DNA of 64,000 bases, from the NCBI RefSeq assembly GCF_028736925.1, contig NZ_JAQZAT010000002.1, positions 124,001-188,000 of the forward strand. Direction: 5' to 3'. Every line of letters begins with the position of its first letter. The first letter of the stretch is position 1. The notes below the pieces were generated by a model. It did not search any database. It saw only the letters and a list, made by a program, of their open reading frames with translations, and was not told where the DNA came from. The DNA comes from Flavivirga sp. 57AJ16 (GTDB taxonomy: Bacteria; Bacteroidota; Bacteroidia; Flavobacteriales; Flavobacteriaceae). Made by a program: the position numbers and the translations under genes. Shown here piece by piece: positions 16,126 through 25,423 of this stretch.

Positions 16126-17532
16126 ATGATTGATAATCAGATAATTAAAATTAATGATTTAAAATCCCCAAAAGGAACATTTTTATTAGGGCATTTACCT
16201 CAATTTAATACCTATAATAAGCATCAAGTTTTAGAACGCTGGGTTGAAGAGTGCGGCGAGTTGTTTAAAATACATTTTGTTGGGAAGCCATTTGTGGTTT
16301 CTGCAAATCCGGATTTTAATAACAAAATGTTGAGATTAAGACCAGAAGGTTTTAAACGCTTTTCCAAGATCGATGACATTTTAAAAGAAATGGGAATTGA
16401 TGGTGTTTTTAATGCAGAAGGCGCTGTATGGAAACGGCATAGAAAGCCAACAGCTGAAGCCCTAAATGTAAAAAATGTTAAAGCGTATTATCCCATTATT
16501 TTGGATAAGACCAAGCGCATTCTTGAAAAATTTAAAAATTATTCCCAGGAAAAGACCGTAGTAGATGTACAAAAAGAATTTATGGCGTTTACAATCGATA
16601 TTACTACGGAGATTGCTTTTGGGCATAAGCTGGATACTATAAATGATAAGGCAAACAGTTTTCAAAAGCATCTGGAGGTCATTTTTCCAATGATCAACGC
16701 GCGTGTTACTGCACCCATTCCTATTTGGAGGTATTTCAAAAGAGAAAAAGATAAAACACTTGATGAATCGTTAAAATCTATTGAAAAAATCATCTATGAG
16801 TTTATTGATGGAGCCAAAAGGAGACTAACGGAGCATCCGAAATTAAAAGAAGCACCCTCAAATTTTTTAGAAGCTTTATTAATAGAAAATGAGGGTGTTC
16901 ATTTTACAGATGAAGAAATTTACGGTAATGTGTTTACCATGTTATTGGCAGGGGAGGATACAACATCAAATTCATTATCCTGGGGGCTATTTTATTTAGC
17001 ACAGCACCCTGGGATTGTTGCCAAGGTTAGGGAAGAAGCTAAGGAAGTATATGCCGAAGCGACACCAAATAACTATGAAAATATAGAGGACTTAAAATAT
17101 GCAAACGCAGTGGTCCAGGAAGCGATGCGATTAAAACCAACAACGCCTCAATTATATTTGGAATCCAATAAAGATGTTGTTATAGATAATGTAGCTATAC
17201 CAAAAGGCACTCGTATTATTTTACAGAACAAAGTGGCGCAAACGCATAGCGATTATTTCTCTAATCCTAATGATTTTGTTCCAGAAAGGTGGCTGGCTAG
17301 TGCGTGTCCGATGCATAAAAATCATGCTCCTAATGTTATGGGAGCCTTTGGAGCAGGCCCAAGATATTGTCCGGGCATGCATTTGGCAAAAACAGAAATG
17401 ATTGCTTTAATTTCTACCTTATGTAAGCATTTTGACTTTAAATTAGAAGTAGAACCAGAAGCCATTAGAGAACGATTTGAGTTCACGATGTATCCAGAAA
17501 ATTTAAAAGTGACTTTGGTGCCTCAGCCCTGA
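16126..17532 (+). CDS. Cytochrome P450
   Basis: 468 residues, a full-length soluble P450. The haem-binding loop FGAGPRYCPGMHLAKTEM places the Cys ligand at residue 415. The I-helix oxygen-activation motif is LLAGEDTTSNSLSWG, the ExxR pair lies in VQEAMRLKPTTPQ, and PERWLAS completes the ERR triad. No membrane anchor or fused reductase is present, so redox partners must come from elsewhere; none is in the window. Possible roles are fatty acid or terpenoid oxidation, not decidable here. A short lipoprotein gene follows after 48 bases containing ccctgaac/gtttcaggg, a small hairpin. The MFS gene upstream is divergent. Confidence 0.95.
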   Translation: MIDNQIIKINDLKSPKGTFLLGHLPQFNTYNKHQVLERWVEECGELFKIHFVGKPFVVSANPDFNNKMLRLRPEGFKRFSKIDDILKEMGIDGVFNAEGAVWKRHRKPTAEALNVKNVKAYYPIILDKTKRILEKFKNYSQEKTVVDVQKEFMAFTIDITTEIAFGHKLDTINDKANSFQKHLEVIFPMINARVTAPIPIWRYFKREKDKTLDESLKSIEKIIYEFIDGAKRRLTEHPKLKEAPSNFLEALLIENEGVHFTDEEIYGNVFTMLLAGEDTTSNSLSWGLFYLAQHPGIVAKVREEAKEVYAEATPNNYENIEDLKYANAVVQEAMRLKPTTPQLYLESNKDVVIDNVAIPKGTRIILQNKVAQTHSDYFSNPNDFVPERWLASACPMHKNHAPNVMGAFGAGPRYCPGMHLAKTEMIALISTLCKHFDFKLEVEPEAIRERFEFTMYPENLKVTLVPQP

Positions 17533-17580
17533 ACTTGTTTCAGGGTCTCATAAATTAATTTCAGACATTCAAAAAAGAAC

Positions 17581-18228
17581 ATGCAAAATAATACGACCTT
17601 TTTTAAAAAGATAAAAAACATAGTGAGAACGTATCTTTTAATGTTATTGTTTTTAGTATCGTTATTTAGTTGCGCCCAAGAAAAGAAACCTATTTTAGGA
17701 GAGACCGCGTTTCAAAGAAAAATAAATGCAGAATATAAAGATGCCACCACATCACCATTAAAAGCTAAAGATAGAAAGCATTTTGAAGGTTTGGATTTCT
17801 TTGAATTTGATTCTGCTTATGTTGTAAAGGCCCAATTTAAAAGAACGCCAAATGAAAAGTCTTTTAAAATGAAAACAACGACTACCAGACTTCCAGAGTA
17901 TGTGAAATATGGAGAATTAACGTTTGACTTAAAAGGAGAAAGCTTCTCATTGAATATTTATCAAAACCTAGGTTTGGTGGAAAAAGAAGGTTATAAAGAT
18001 TATTTATTTCTGCCTTTTTTAGATGAAACCAATGGATTGGAAAGTTATGGGGGCGGACGTTATATCGATGCTAGGATTCCAGAAGGTCATACCATGATCA
18101 TCGATTTTAATAAGGCCTATAATCCGTATTGTGCTTATAATGATAAATATTCTTGTCCTATAGTACCGAGGAGAAATTATTTAAAGACTAGAGTAGAGGC
18201 TGGGGTTAAGGTTTTTGGGAAGCATTAA
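17581..18228 (+). CDS. DUF1684 lipoprotein
   Basis: 215 residues. A long hydrophobic N-terminal stretch ends in the lipobox LFSCAQEKKP, so this is probably a lipoprotein with Cys at about residue 32. The DUF1684 pattern is clear: FQRKINAEYKDATTSPLKAKDRKHFEGLDFFEFD, split here as FQRKINAEYKDA then TTSPLKAKDRKHFEGL; then LPFLDETNGLESYGGGRYID; then DFNKAYNPYCAYNDKYSCPI near the end. Family members have no firm function. It lies 48 bases after P450 in the same direction and may share its transcript. Confidence 0.88.
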   Translation: MQNNTTFFKKIKNIVRTYLLMLLFLVSLFSCAQEKKPILGETAFQRKINAEYKDATTSPLKAKDRKHFEGLDFFEFDSAYVVKAQFKRTPNEKSFKMKTTTTRLPEYVKYGELTFDLKGESFSLNIYQNLGLVEKEGYKDYLFLPFLDETNGLESYGGGRYIDARIPEGHTMIIDFNKAYNPYCAYNDKYSCPIVPRRNYLKTRVEAGVKVFGKH

Positions 18229-18629
18229 TGGTTTTTACCTTATTACGGGACAGGATATTAGCTGACTAAAATGATACAAATAATAAAATTCAAAACAATT
18301 ATTTGTCGTAAAAAAGTCAGTTTAAATCTGTCCTATATGATATAAAACATAATTTAGGCTATTGTCCTTTGAGCGATGGAGAAGTGAAAGCTCTTTTGTT
18401 GTGGAGCACAGTGGAACAGCCAATGTGCTTGAACGTACAGTTGGTTTTCAAATGGAGAACTATTGAATAAGCATCATATGGTGCTTATCCCTTTAAAGTT
18501 TCTGGATAAATGTATTAAAATTGTGTCTGCTTCTATAGCTAAGTCGATATATACAGGTGTTTTAATGTTAAAATAAACTATATCGACTGTTAAATAAATT
18601 CAGTGTATCTTTCTAATAAAGTCAAAACC
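18229..18629. other. Convergent gap between DUF1684 and crcB
   Basis: About 400 bases without a gene. agtcgatata (18542-18551) and tatatcgact (18579-18588) form inverted arms around 27 bases, a possible terminator for either convergent gene. At 18372-18472 one frame reads RSESSFVVEHSGTANVLERT then VGFQMENY and stop, which looks faintly protein-like and could be the end of a lost gene, but I cannot support it. Confidence 0.4.
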
Positions 18630-18995
18630 TCACTTCACCAAATACATCCCTGCAAAAACAGCCAAAAAGCCAATAATAAAACTGGCAATGGTATAGATAG
18701 CAAAACTGGTAAAGTCCCCAGATTTTAAAAACACATGATTTTCGTAAGCAAAGGTTGAAAAGGTGGTGAAACCGCCACAAAACCCAGTGGCTAAAAGCAG
18801 GGTTTGGTTTTGTGTAAGCGAATCATTTTTTGCGGCTAGGCCAAGAATGATACCAATAAGTAAACTTCCTAAAATATTGGCTGCAAACGTACCATAAGGA
18901 ATCCCGGTTTCTGAGCTGTTTAGATATTTGCCAATAATAAACCGTAGCACACTGCCAAAGCCCCCACCTAAAAAAACGAATAAAAGATGTTTCAT
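18630..18995 (-). CDS. crcB: Fluoride channel CrcB/Fluc
   Basis: Small four-helix membrane protein that exports fluoride as a dual-topology dimer. 121 residues, the usual length. The motifs GGGFGSVLRFIIGKYL (N-terminal helix), GTFAANILGSLLIGII (with the pore Asn) and ATGFCGGFTTFSTFAYE (Phe-box / TM3 break) are all present. Single gene, convergent with DUF1684. I looked upstream for a fluoride riboswitch and saw no convincing match. Confidence 0.95.
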   Translation of the reverse strand: MKHLLFVFLGGGFGSVLRFIIGKYLNSSETGIPYGTFAANILGSLLIGIILGLAAKNDSLTQNQTLLLATGFCGGFTTFSTFAYENHVFLKSGDFTSFAIYTIASFIIGFLAVFAGMYLVK

Positions 18996-19088
18996 CAGTG
19001 CTTATTTAATTTGTTTTTTAATGGTCTGATGGTGCATTTATTTTATGCTTATAGCAGTAAGAACAGTTAGGTACAAATGGTTCATATA

Positions 19089-20108
19089 TTATTTTACGGC
19101 GATATATATTTCGGTGACCCAATCCGCAGGATTTGGATGGCTCATGGGATCTGTTAAATAAGCCTCTAGCATAGGCCCATTTTCTGTAAATTCCAAATCA
19201 TTTTCTGGGATATATTTCATGGTTGTTTCCCAGGCTTCTTTTAAATTTTCATAATCGCCTTTAAGCGTTGTTTTAATAGCTTTAAAAGGTTTCAACTGTC
19301 CTGTAAGGATGTCACTATCATTACTGATCACCTTCGTTGTGGTCGGTACACAGGTCGAGAACATAACCGCATTGTTTTCCTCATCCCATTTGTGATAATA
19401 GACAAAAGGGGCTCCGGCCATGTTAATATTATTGGTCATAGCATAACTTCCAACTTTGGGAAGCATTTCGGTCATTTTATCCTTTAGCTCGGTTATCTTA
19501 CAAGAAGCTGTATTATATAAGTAATAACCACCGCTATGTTGAGTAATGCCATCTATTTTTATACTATATTTTTCCATATCAGAAATCACAATGCTATCTA
19601 ATTTTTCAAGGCTTCGTTCATAATGAGGTGCTATTTGCTTTTCCATGCCACCCATAAAAGTAGCAAATGCTTTAAAACCAAAAGGTAAGTCTTTGCCCGA
19701 AATTGTCCAGGTAGCATCTGTTGAGCCATCTTCATTTGGTTTAAAATGCCAAGAGATATCAGATTTTGGAAAATCAGCAAACTGCATTTCTTGAGTGATC
19801 GACTTATTTTCTTCGGCTTTTATATTGGTCATGGTGCCAACGCCATCTTTATCTTCCCAAGAATAGGAGCCATCGACACCTTTAGTTTGTTTTCCAAGCG
19901 TGATTTTCATATCAGGATCGGCTTCAGCCCAAGATGACCAAGATTCCCAGTTTTTAAAATCAATAACATTGTTATAAATAACAGCGGCAGGTGCTTTTAT
20001 TGTTCTGGTTCTAGTCACTTCAAATGAGTTTGGTTGTACAGCAATATAAATGGCAGTTCCTATAGTTATGATGAGTAATAAGAACAAAAGATACTTGAGA
20101 GCTTTCAT
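19089..20108 (-). CDS. SRPBCC-family protein with GyrI-like C-terminal domain, membrane anchored
   Basis: 339 residues from ATG 20108; the longer frame from 20138 adds ten residues ahead of MKALKYLL and is less likely. One N-terminal membrane helix (LLFLLLIITIGTAIYIAV) is followed by a START/polyketide-cyclase-like domain (~residues 25-165: TRTIKAPAAVIYNNVIDFKN, then WESWSSWAEADPDMKITLG). The GyrI-like effector-binding half follows (~residues 180-335: KYSIKIDGITQHSGGYYLYN, then YIPENDLEFTENGPMLEAYL). The function is probably ligand binding. Divergent from the dipeptidyl-peptidase gene with about 185 bases between. Confidence 0.85.
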   Translation of the reverse strand: MKALKYLLFLLLIITIGTAIYIAVQPNSFEVTRTRTIKAPAAVIYNNVIDFKNWESWSSWAEADPDMKITLGKQTKGVDGSYSWEDKDGVGTMTNIKAEENKSITQEMQFADFPKSDISWHFKPNEDGSTDATWTISGKDLPFGFKAFATFMGGMEKQIAPHYERSLEKLDSIVISDMEKYSIKIDGITQHSGGYYLYNTASCKITELKDKMTEMLPKVGSYAMTNNINMAGAPFVYYHKWDEENNAVMFSTCVPTTTKVISNDSDILTGQLKPFKAIKTTLKGDYENLKEAWETTMKYIPENDLEFTENGPMLEAYLTDPMSHPNPADWVTEIYIAVK

Positions 20109-20293
20109 TTTATTTTTTTGGAAAATTACACAAATCAAATATAATCATTTTATGCGTCGTTTAATAAATTATTATATTTGCTGCATCATAAATAAATTTT
20201 TATTAATCAAAAGATTGTTTTTTCAACGAATCGGTAATTTAAAGGCTATTAATAATCGTTTTTTTGAACAATAATTAAAAATATTTTTATAAA

Positions 20294-22333
20294 ATGAAAC
20301 TAAAATCAATCCTAAATCTGGTACTAGTTGCCATATTGTTCTTGTCTTGTGGTCAGGATAAATCTAAAGAAAATGCAGAAGATTTAAGTGTAAAAGAAAA
20401 CACTGCTTTTAATTATAATGTTGAGCAGTTCGCTGATATTAAAATACTCCGATATCAAATACCAGGATGGGAAAATTTAACTTTAAAAGAACAGAAGCTA
20501 GTATATTATCTTACCCAGGCCGGTTTGGCAGGAAGGGATATTATGTGGGATCAAAACTACAGACATAATCTTAAAATAAGAAAAGCACTTGAGCATGTGT
20601 ATTCAAATTACAAAGGCGATAAAACTTCTGCAGATTGGAAAGCTTTTGAAACTTATTTAAAACGTGTTTGGTTTAGTAACGGGATTCATCATCATTATTC
20701 GAATGATAAGTTGAAACCCGGCTTTTCTTCAGATTATTTGAAACAATTATTAGTGGATACCAATACCACATTAGAAGGCGAACCTTTTGATGTTATTTTT
20801 AATGATAAAGATGCCAAAAAAGTAAACCAGGCAAAAGGGATTGATAACGTTGGGCTTTCTGCCGTTAATTTTTACGGACCAGATGTTACTAATAGCGATG
20901 TACAAAGTTTTTATGCAGCAAAGCAATCCCCAGATCCCAATAAACCATTATCGTTCGGCTTGAATTCACAATTGGTAAAGGAAAATGGCGTATTAAAAGA
21001 ACGTGTTTATAAATCGGGAGGTTTATATGGTTCGGCCATTGATGAAATTATTAAATGGTTGGAATTAGCGAAAGGGGTTGCTGAAAATGAGGCCCAAGGT
21101 CATGCTTTAGGCCTGTTGATCGATTATTATAAAACGGGTGATTTACAAACTTGGGATGATTACAATGTTGCATGGACTTCTGCTACGGCAGGAAACATCG
21201 ATTATATAAACAGTTTTATTGAAGTATATAACGATCCATTAGGATATCGAGGGTCTTACGAAAGTATTGTACAGATTAATGATTTTGATATGTCTCAAAA
21301 AATGAAAGTACTGTCGGATAATGCACAATGGTTCGAAGATCATTCTCCTCTCATGGAAGCCCATAAAAAAGATAGTGTTGTCGGTGTTACTTATAAAGTA
21401 GTGACAGTCGCAGGTGAAGGCGGGGATGCCTCACCAAGTACGCCAATAGGGGTGAATTTGCCTAATGCCAACTGGATTAGAAAAGAAGTGGGAAGTAAAT
21501 CTGTTTCCCTGGGAAATATTATAAATGCCTATAATAATGCCGGCGGTTCTGAGCGTTTAAAAGAATTCGTTCATGATGAAGAAGAATTAAAATTAGAAGA
21601 AAAATATGGACAATTAGCGGATAAGCTGCATACAGCATTGCATGAAGTTATAGGGCATGCCTCAGGACAATTAAATCCGGGAGTGGGAGAGACCAAGGAA
21701 ACCTTAAAAAACTATGCCTCAACTTTAGAAGAAGGGCGTGCAGATTTAGTTGGATTGTATTATTTGTATGATGCTAAATTACAAGAATTGGGGCTAGTCG
21801 ATGATTGGAAAAGTATAGGGAAAACAGCTTATGATGGCTATATTAGAAATGGGCTTTTAACGCAGTTAATTCGTTTAAACTTGGGTGATGATGTTGAAGA
21901 AGCACATATGAGAAATAGGCAATGGGTAAGTGCATGGGTATTTGAAAAAGGTAAAGCAGATCATGTTATTGAAAAAGTGGTGCGTGATGGAAAAACTTAT
22001 TTCAATATTAATGATTATGATAAACTGCACGAACTTTTCGGGCAATTATTACGTGAAACGCAACGTATAAAATCTGAAGGGGATTACGAAGCAGTTGAGG
22101 CCCTGGTAGAAAATTATGGCGTAAAGGTAGACCAAGCTATACATGCTGAAGTATTAGAGCGTAATAAGCAGTTTTTATCGGCACCTTATAATGGTTTTGT
22201 AAACCCAGTATTGGTAGCGGACAAAAATGAAGCTGGGGAAATAATTGGGGTAAAAGTAACTCAGCCAGAATCCTTTGCAGGTCAGATGTTAGATTATAGC
22301 AACAACTATAATTTCTTACCAGAGGTAAACTAG
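20294..22333 (+). CDS. Dipeptidyl-peptidase III-like metallopeptidase (M49), lipoprotein
   Basis: Zinc peptidase that removes dipeptides from N-termini of oligopeptides. 679 residues. N-terminal lipoprotein signal VLVAILFLSCGQDKSKEN. Zinc site: HEVIGH at residues 450-455 (this family has HExxxH with one extra residue) and the second motif EEGRAD at 479-484. GLYGSAIDEIIKWLELAKG and YRGSYESIVQINDFDMSQK agree with bacterial M49 enzymes. Likely periplasmic or at the outer membrane inner face. Single gene with its own terminator at 22361-22390. Confidence 0.93.
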   Translation: MKLKSILNLVLVAILFLSCGQDKSKENAEDLSVKENTAFNYNVEQFADIKILRYQIPGWENLTLKEQKLVYYLTQAGLAGRDIMWDQNYRHNLKIRKALEHVYSNYKGDKTSADWKAFETYLKRVWFSNGIHHHYSNDKLKPGFSSDYLKQLLVDTNTTLEGEPFDVIFNDKDAKKVNQAKGIDNVGLSAVNFYGPDVTNSDVQSFYAAKQSPDPNKPLSFGLNSQLVKENGVLKERVYKSGGLYGSAIDEIIKWLELAKGVAENEAQGHALGLLIDYYKTGDLQTWDDYNVAWTSATAGNIDYINSFIEVYNDPLGYRGSYESIVQINDFDMSQKMKVLSDNAQWFEDHSPLMEAHKKDSVVGVTYKVVTVAGEGGDASPSTPIGVNLPNANWIRKEVGSKSVSLGNIINAYNNAGGSERLKEFVHDEEELKLEEKYGQLADKLHTALHEVIGHASGQLNPGVGETKETLKNYASTLEEGRADLVGLYYLYDAKLQELGLVDDWKSIGKTAYDGYIRNGLLTQLIRLNLGDDVEEAHMRNRQWVSAWVFEKGKADHVIEKVVRDGKTYFNINDYDKLHELFGQLLRETQRIKSEGDYEAVEALVENYGVKVDQAIHAEVLERNKQFLSAPYNGFVNPVLVADKNEAGEIIGVKVTQPESFAGQMLDYSNNYNFLPEVN

Positions 22334-22360
22334 ATTGTTTTAGAATATAAAAAACAAAAG

Positions 22361-22390
22361 AACCGACCCTTGATCAAGGATCGGTTTTTT
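22361..22390 (+). terminator. Terminator after the M49 peptidase gene
   Basis: aaccgacccttgatcaagga followed by tcggtttttt is a near-perfect palindrome ending in T-residues, 28 bases after the stop codon. Confidence 0.85.
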
Positions 22391-22460
22391 TGTTAACACT
22401 AAAAGTCAAAAGAATTAAATTAACAACTATAAGAATGCTAATTATAATTAATATTTTCAT
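22374..22460 (-). CDS. 28-residue hydrophobic peptide frame
   Basis: ATG at 22460, TGA at 22374: MKILIIISILIVVNLILLTF then SVNKKTDP, one membrane helix with a short polar tail. The tail overlaps the terminator of the M49 gene. Small single-helix proteins of this type exist in Bacteroidota, but this one could be chance in AT-rich DNA. Confidence 0.3.
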   Translation of the reverse strand: MKILIIISILIVVNLILLTFSVNKKTDP

Positions 22461-22843
22461 TTTTTGAGTTTGTTTGTTAAACATTAGATGCAAAAAAATT
22501 AAAAAGGTTGCGTTAAAATCTTACAACTATTTATATAACAGCTTAAATGTTCTTTTTCCTACCATGTTGTTACTATAAACACAACTAATATGTTGTTTTG
22601 GGTGGTTTAAATGATAAATATACCAATTAACAATAAATTTCCTATATATAAAGAGAGGTTTTTATTGTTGTTTTATAGTATTTTTTTTACAAGTGTTGGG
22701 TTAATTATTAATGTTACAAAAGTGAAACATTATGATATGCAAATAGAATACCCTATAATGGGAATATCGACCCATTAAGATATAAAAGCATATAATACAG
22801 AAGAAATATCCTACTTTCATGTAGGGTGTTCGAGGTAAGATAC
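22461..22843. other. AT-rich gap before the small membrane protein gene
   Basis: I see no gene. A small stem ccctac-atgaaa-gtaggg on the minus strand (around 22810-22827) lies just beyond the stop of the convergent small membrane protein and may end its transcript. The rest is AT-rich sequence without clear structure. Confidence 0.35.
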
Positions 22844-23029
22844 TTATTTAAAAAAGAATTTTATAGCCACGATAAATAAAATAAAAGCAATAAAAGCGAG
22901 AAGAATCCATATGCTACCAGCATAAAAGCGCTTATGAAGCTTTAGGTCCTTTCGGTAAGTATATCCTATGATAATAGCAAAGACAATAAAAAATAAAACT
23001 CCGAAAATGATTTGACCTTTACTGAACAT
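22844..23029 (-). CDS. Small two-helix membrane protein
   Basis: 61 residues from ATG 23029; the TTG at 23047 is unlikely. Two membrane helices, GQIIFGVLFFIVFAIIIGYT and WILLAFIAFILFIVAIKFFF, are joined by a basic, aromatic loop (YRKDLKLHKRFYAGS). This is a pattern I associate with a small conserved flavobacterial membrane protein of unknown role. It is divergent from the MazG-like gene with 70 bases between. Confidence 0.65.
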   Translation of the reverse strand: MFSKGQIIFGVLFFIVFAIIIGYTYRKDLKLHKRFYAGSIWILLAFIAFILFIVAIKFFFK

Positions 23030-23099
23030 ATGGTTATTTTTATGCAAATTTAATAAAACTTAGATTCCCATTTTCATGGGAATGAAAATTAAAATTTCA

Positions 23100-23486
23100 A
23101 TGAAAAATAAAATAGAAGCTGTAAAGGCATTTCATACAGCATTTAAAATAGGACATAGGGAATCGCCCAAGGCAGATTTGGGAATCGATAAAAATAGCTT
23201 GCGTTTCAATTTAATGAAAGAAGAAAACGAAGAGTATTTAGAAGCAGCAAACAATAATGATTTAGTTGAAGTTGCAGACGCTTTAGGAGATATGCTTTAT
23301 ATTTTGTGTGGTACCATTATAGAGCATGGTATGCAATATAAAATTGAAGAGGTGTTTGATGAGATCCAACGCAGTAATATGAGTAAGTTAGGAGCAGACG
23401 GACAACCTATTTATAGGGAAGACGGCAAAGTCCTCAAAGGACCTAATTACTTTAAACCAAATATTGAGTCTATATTGGACAAATAA
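23100..23486 (+). CDS. MazG/HisE-like nucleotide pyrophosphohydrolase
   Basis: 128 residues from ATG 23100, giving MKNKIEAVKAFHTAFKIGHR; the frame extends eight codons upstream to an ATG at 23076, but that start sits in the palindrome ttcccattttcatgggaa. Metal-binding motif of the all-alpha NTP pyrophosphatase fold: LMKEENEEYLEAANNNDLVE (ExxE) with VADALGDMLYILCG (ExxD-type second half). The C-terminal NMSKLGADGQPIYREDGKVL and KGPNYFKP are typical of the phosphoribosyl-ATP pyrophosphohydrolase-like subgroup. Probably cleaves a nucleoside triphosphate or a modified one (house-cleaning); the exact substrate is unknown. Confidence 0.88.
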   Translation: MKNKIEAVKAFHTAFKIGHRESPKADLGIDKNSLRFNLMKEENEEYLEAANNNDLVEVADALGDMLYILCGTIIEHGMQYKIEEVFDEIQRSNMSKLGADGQPIYREDGKVLKGPNYFKPNIESILDK

Positions 23487-23508
23487 AAAGGAAGGCTGCC
23501 TTAAAAGT

Positions 23509-23596
23509 GTCATTCAGAGCGCAGCGAAGAATCTTAATATTTATATAAATTAAGACACTACATTTTTAAGAGATTCTTCGCTGCGCTCTGAATGAC
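23509..23596. repeat. 26-bp perfect inverted repeat after the MazG-like gene
   Basis: gtcattcagagcgcagcgaa plus gaatct (23509-23534) is the exact reverse complement of 23571-23596, with 36 AT-rich bases between. It is the common flavobacterial cattcagagcgcagcgaag repeat in a paired form. Placed between convergent genes (MazG-like and ilvE), it may act as a bidirectional terminator. Confidence 0.85.
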
Positions 23597-23645
23597 AAAG
23601 CATAATATTTTCAGGTAATCTTTTTTTGTTTATAAGAATGGTATA

Positions 23646-24713
23646 TTATTCCACTTTATACCTCCAACCAAAAGGGTCTTCGGCTTTGTTGGTTTGTATA
23701 TCGGTAATGCGTTTCTTTAAAGAACTTGCATAGGTATCTTCTAATTCAGGTAAATCATAATCAGTGTCCTTGTAACCGAAACCTGAAATAGGAGAAATAA
23801 CAGCAGCAGTCCCTGCTCCAAACATTTCTTTTAAAGAACCATCTTTTGCAGCAGAAACAACTTCATGAACAGATAGTTTTCTAACTTCTACAGGAATACC
23901 TTCAGCTTTTGCTAATTCAATAATGCTTTTACGAGTGATACCATCTAGAATTCTATCACTAGTCGGTCCCGTAATAAGTGTGTCATTTATACGAACAAAG
24001 ATATTCATGGCACCAGCTTCTTCAATGTACTCATGGGTGTTGTCATCTGTCCAAATAACTTGTTGATACCCTTTTTCTATAGCCAATTGTGTTGGGTAAA
24101 ATTGCCCGGCATAGTTGCCTCCAGCTTTAGCAAAACCAACACCTCCATTAGCAGAACGCGAGTATTTTTCTTCGATTAAGACTTTCACCTTTCCAGAAAA
24201 ATAAGAACCAGAAGGCGCACAAGCTATGATAAATTTATATGCATCGGCGGGAGACGCATGAAAACCATTTCCAGAGGCAAAAACAAAAGGTCTTATATAT
24301 AAAGAACTTCCATCTTTTTTAGGGATCCACGCATTGTCAACTTGCAATAATGCTTTAAGTCCATCCATAAAATAGCTTTCAGGTAATTCTGGAATTGCCA
24401 AACGTTTAGATGAAATATTTAAACGCTTAAAATTATCTATGGGGCGAAATAACCAGACATCTTCATTCTCATCTTTGTAGGCTTTCATACCTTCAAAGAC
24501 CGATTGACCATAATGAAAAATCTTAGAAGATGGATCTAAGCTAATAGCTTGATAAGGAACAACTTTAGGAGCTTGCCACTTACCATCTTTAAAATTGCAT
24601 TCCAACATGTGATCAGAAAATACATGCCCAAATTTTAAATTGTCAAAATCTACATCATTAATTTTTGTAGTTTTGGCTTTTATAATCTCAATATTGTTGA
24701 TTATAGCGTTCAT
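23646..24713 (-). CDS. ilvE: Branched-chain amino-acid aminotransferase
   Basis: PLP enzyme that interconverts Leu, Ile and Val with their 2-oxo acids. 355 residues, matching the longer eukaryote-like BCAT group used by Bacteroidota. Visible: FHYGQSVFEGMKAYKDENED, LYIRPFVFASGNGFHASPAD, the PLP-lysine region GGVGFAKAGGNYAGQF, EYIEEAGAMNIFVRI, and TSDRILDGITRKSIIELA. Start ATG 24713. Single gene, divergent from the DUF4920 lipoprotein. Confidence 0.96.
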   Translation of the reverse strand: MNAIINNIEIIKAKTTKINDVDFDNLKFGHVFSDHMLECNFKDGKWQAPKVVPYQAISLDPSSKIFHYGQSVFEGMKAYKDENEDVWLFRPIDNFKRLNISSKRLAIPELPESYFMDGLKALLQVDNAWIPKKDGSSLYIRPFVFASGNGFHASPADAYKFIIACAPSGSYFSGKVKVLIEEKYSRSANGGVGFAKAGGNYAGQFYPTQLAIEKGYQQVIWTDDNTHEYIEEAGAMNIFVRINDTLITGPTSDRILDGITRKSIIELAKAEGIPVEVRKLSVHEVVSAAKDGSLKEMFGAGTAAVISPISGFGYKDTDYDLPELEDTYASSLKKRITDIQTNKAEDPFGWRYKVE

Positions 24714-24807
24714 AAGTCTAGTTATTTATTGATACAAATTTAAGTAAAAACGTTTTTAAAAAAACGGCATATTTACATAAATCGTTTAAAATTGAAATAT
24801 TCATAAC

Positions 24808-25311
24808 ATGAAGTCAGTTGCTTTAGTAATTATCTGTGTTTTAATGTTAAATTCTTGCAAAAATAAAAGTAAGGAACAGTCCCGGATAATGCCTGATATA
24901 GAGCCTGTTGAATATGTCTCCTTCGGAAAAGAGATGATAGCCGATGATGCCATAACAGCTACTTCTATGGCAGCACATTATAAAAATATGAATCCAGGGG
25001 ATTCCATCCATTCTAAAATGATAGCTAAAGTTAATAGTGTCTGTCAAGCAAAGGGCTGTTGGATGATTTTAAATTTAGAGAATGGCAATGAAGTCATGGT
25101 AAAGTTTAAAGATTATGGCTTTTTTGTGCCTAAAGATATTGCCGGTAAGGAGGTCATCGTAAATGGAAAGGCCTATATAAAAGAAGTGTCCATTGAGGAA
25201 TTAAGACATTATGCAGAAGATGCGGGGAAATCTGCTGAGAAAATTGCTGCTATTACCAAACCCAAAAGAACCTATTCGTTTGAAGCTGATGGGGTCTTGT
25301 TAAAGCAATAA
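24808..25311 (+). CDS. DUF4920 lipoprotein
   Basis: 167 residues. N-terminal signal with lipobox (LVIICVLMLNSCKNKSKE), Cys at about residue 17. The DUF4920 pattern is present: YVSFGKEMIADDAITATSMA, KMIAKVNSVCQAKGCWMIL (paired cysteines), VMVKFKDYGFFVPKDIAGKE and VIVNGKAY. It is thought to adopt an OB-like fold and is often near metal or redox functions, but no function is proven. The gene is followed by mnmD after about 110 bases. Confidence 0.9.
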   Translation: MKSVALVIICVLMLNSCKNKSKEQSRIMPDIEPVEYVSFGKEMIADDAITATSMAAHYKNMNPGDSIHSKMIAKVNSVCQAKGCWMILNLENGNEVMVKFKDYGFFVPKDIAGKEVIVNGKAYIKEVSIEELRHYAEDAGKSAEKIAAITKPKRTYSFEADGVLLKQ

Positions 25312-25423
25312 TTTGAAACATAATCCTGACTTATTTTTTAATGGGACTATAATCATGGTGGGTGTTACATCCCGCTTATGGCCGGGTAGGCGTGACAAAT
25401 AAAAATGCAATAGATATAAATAC

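Noticed and set aside
18996-19088. Fluoride riboswitch upstream of crcB
   Set aside because: Only a partial ggtctgatgg resemblance, on the wrong strand; the conserved helices and pseudoknot could not be drawn.
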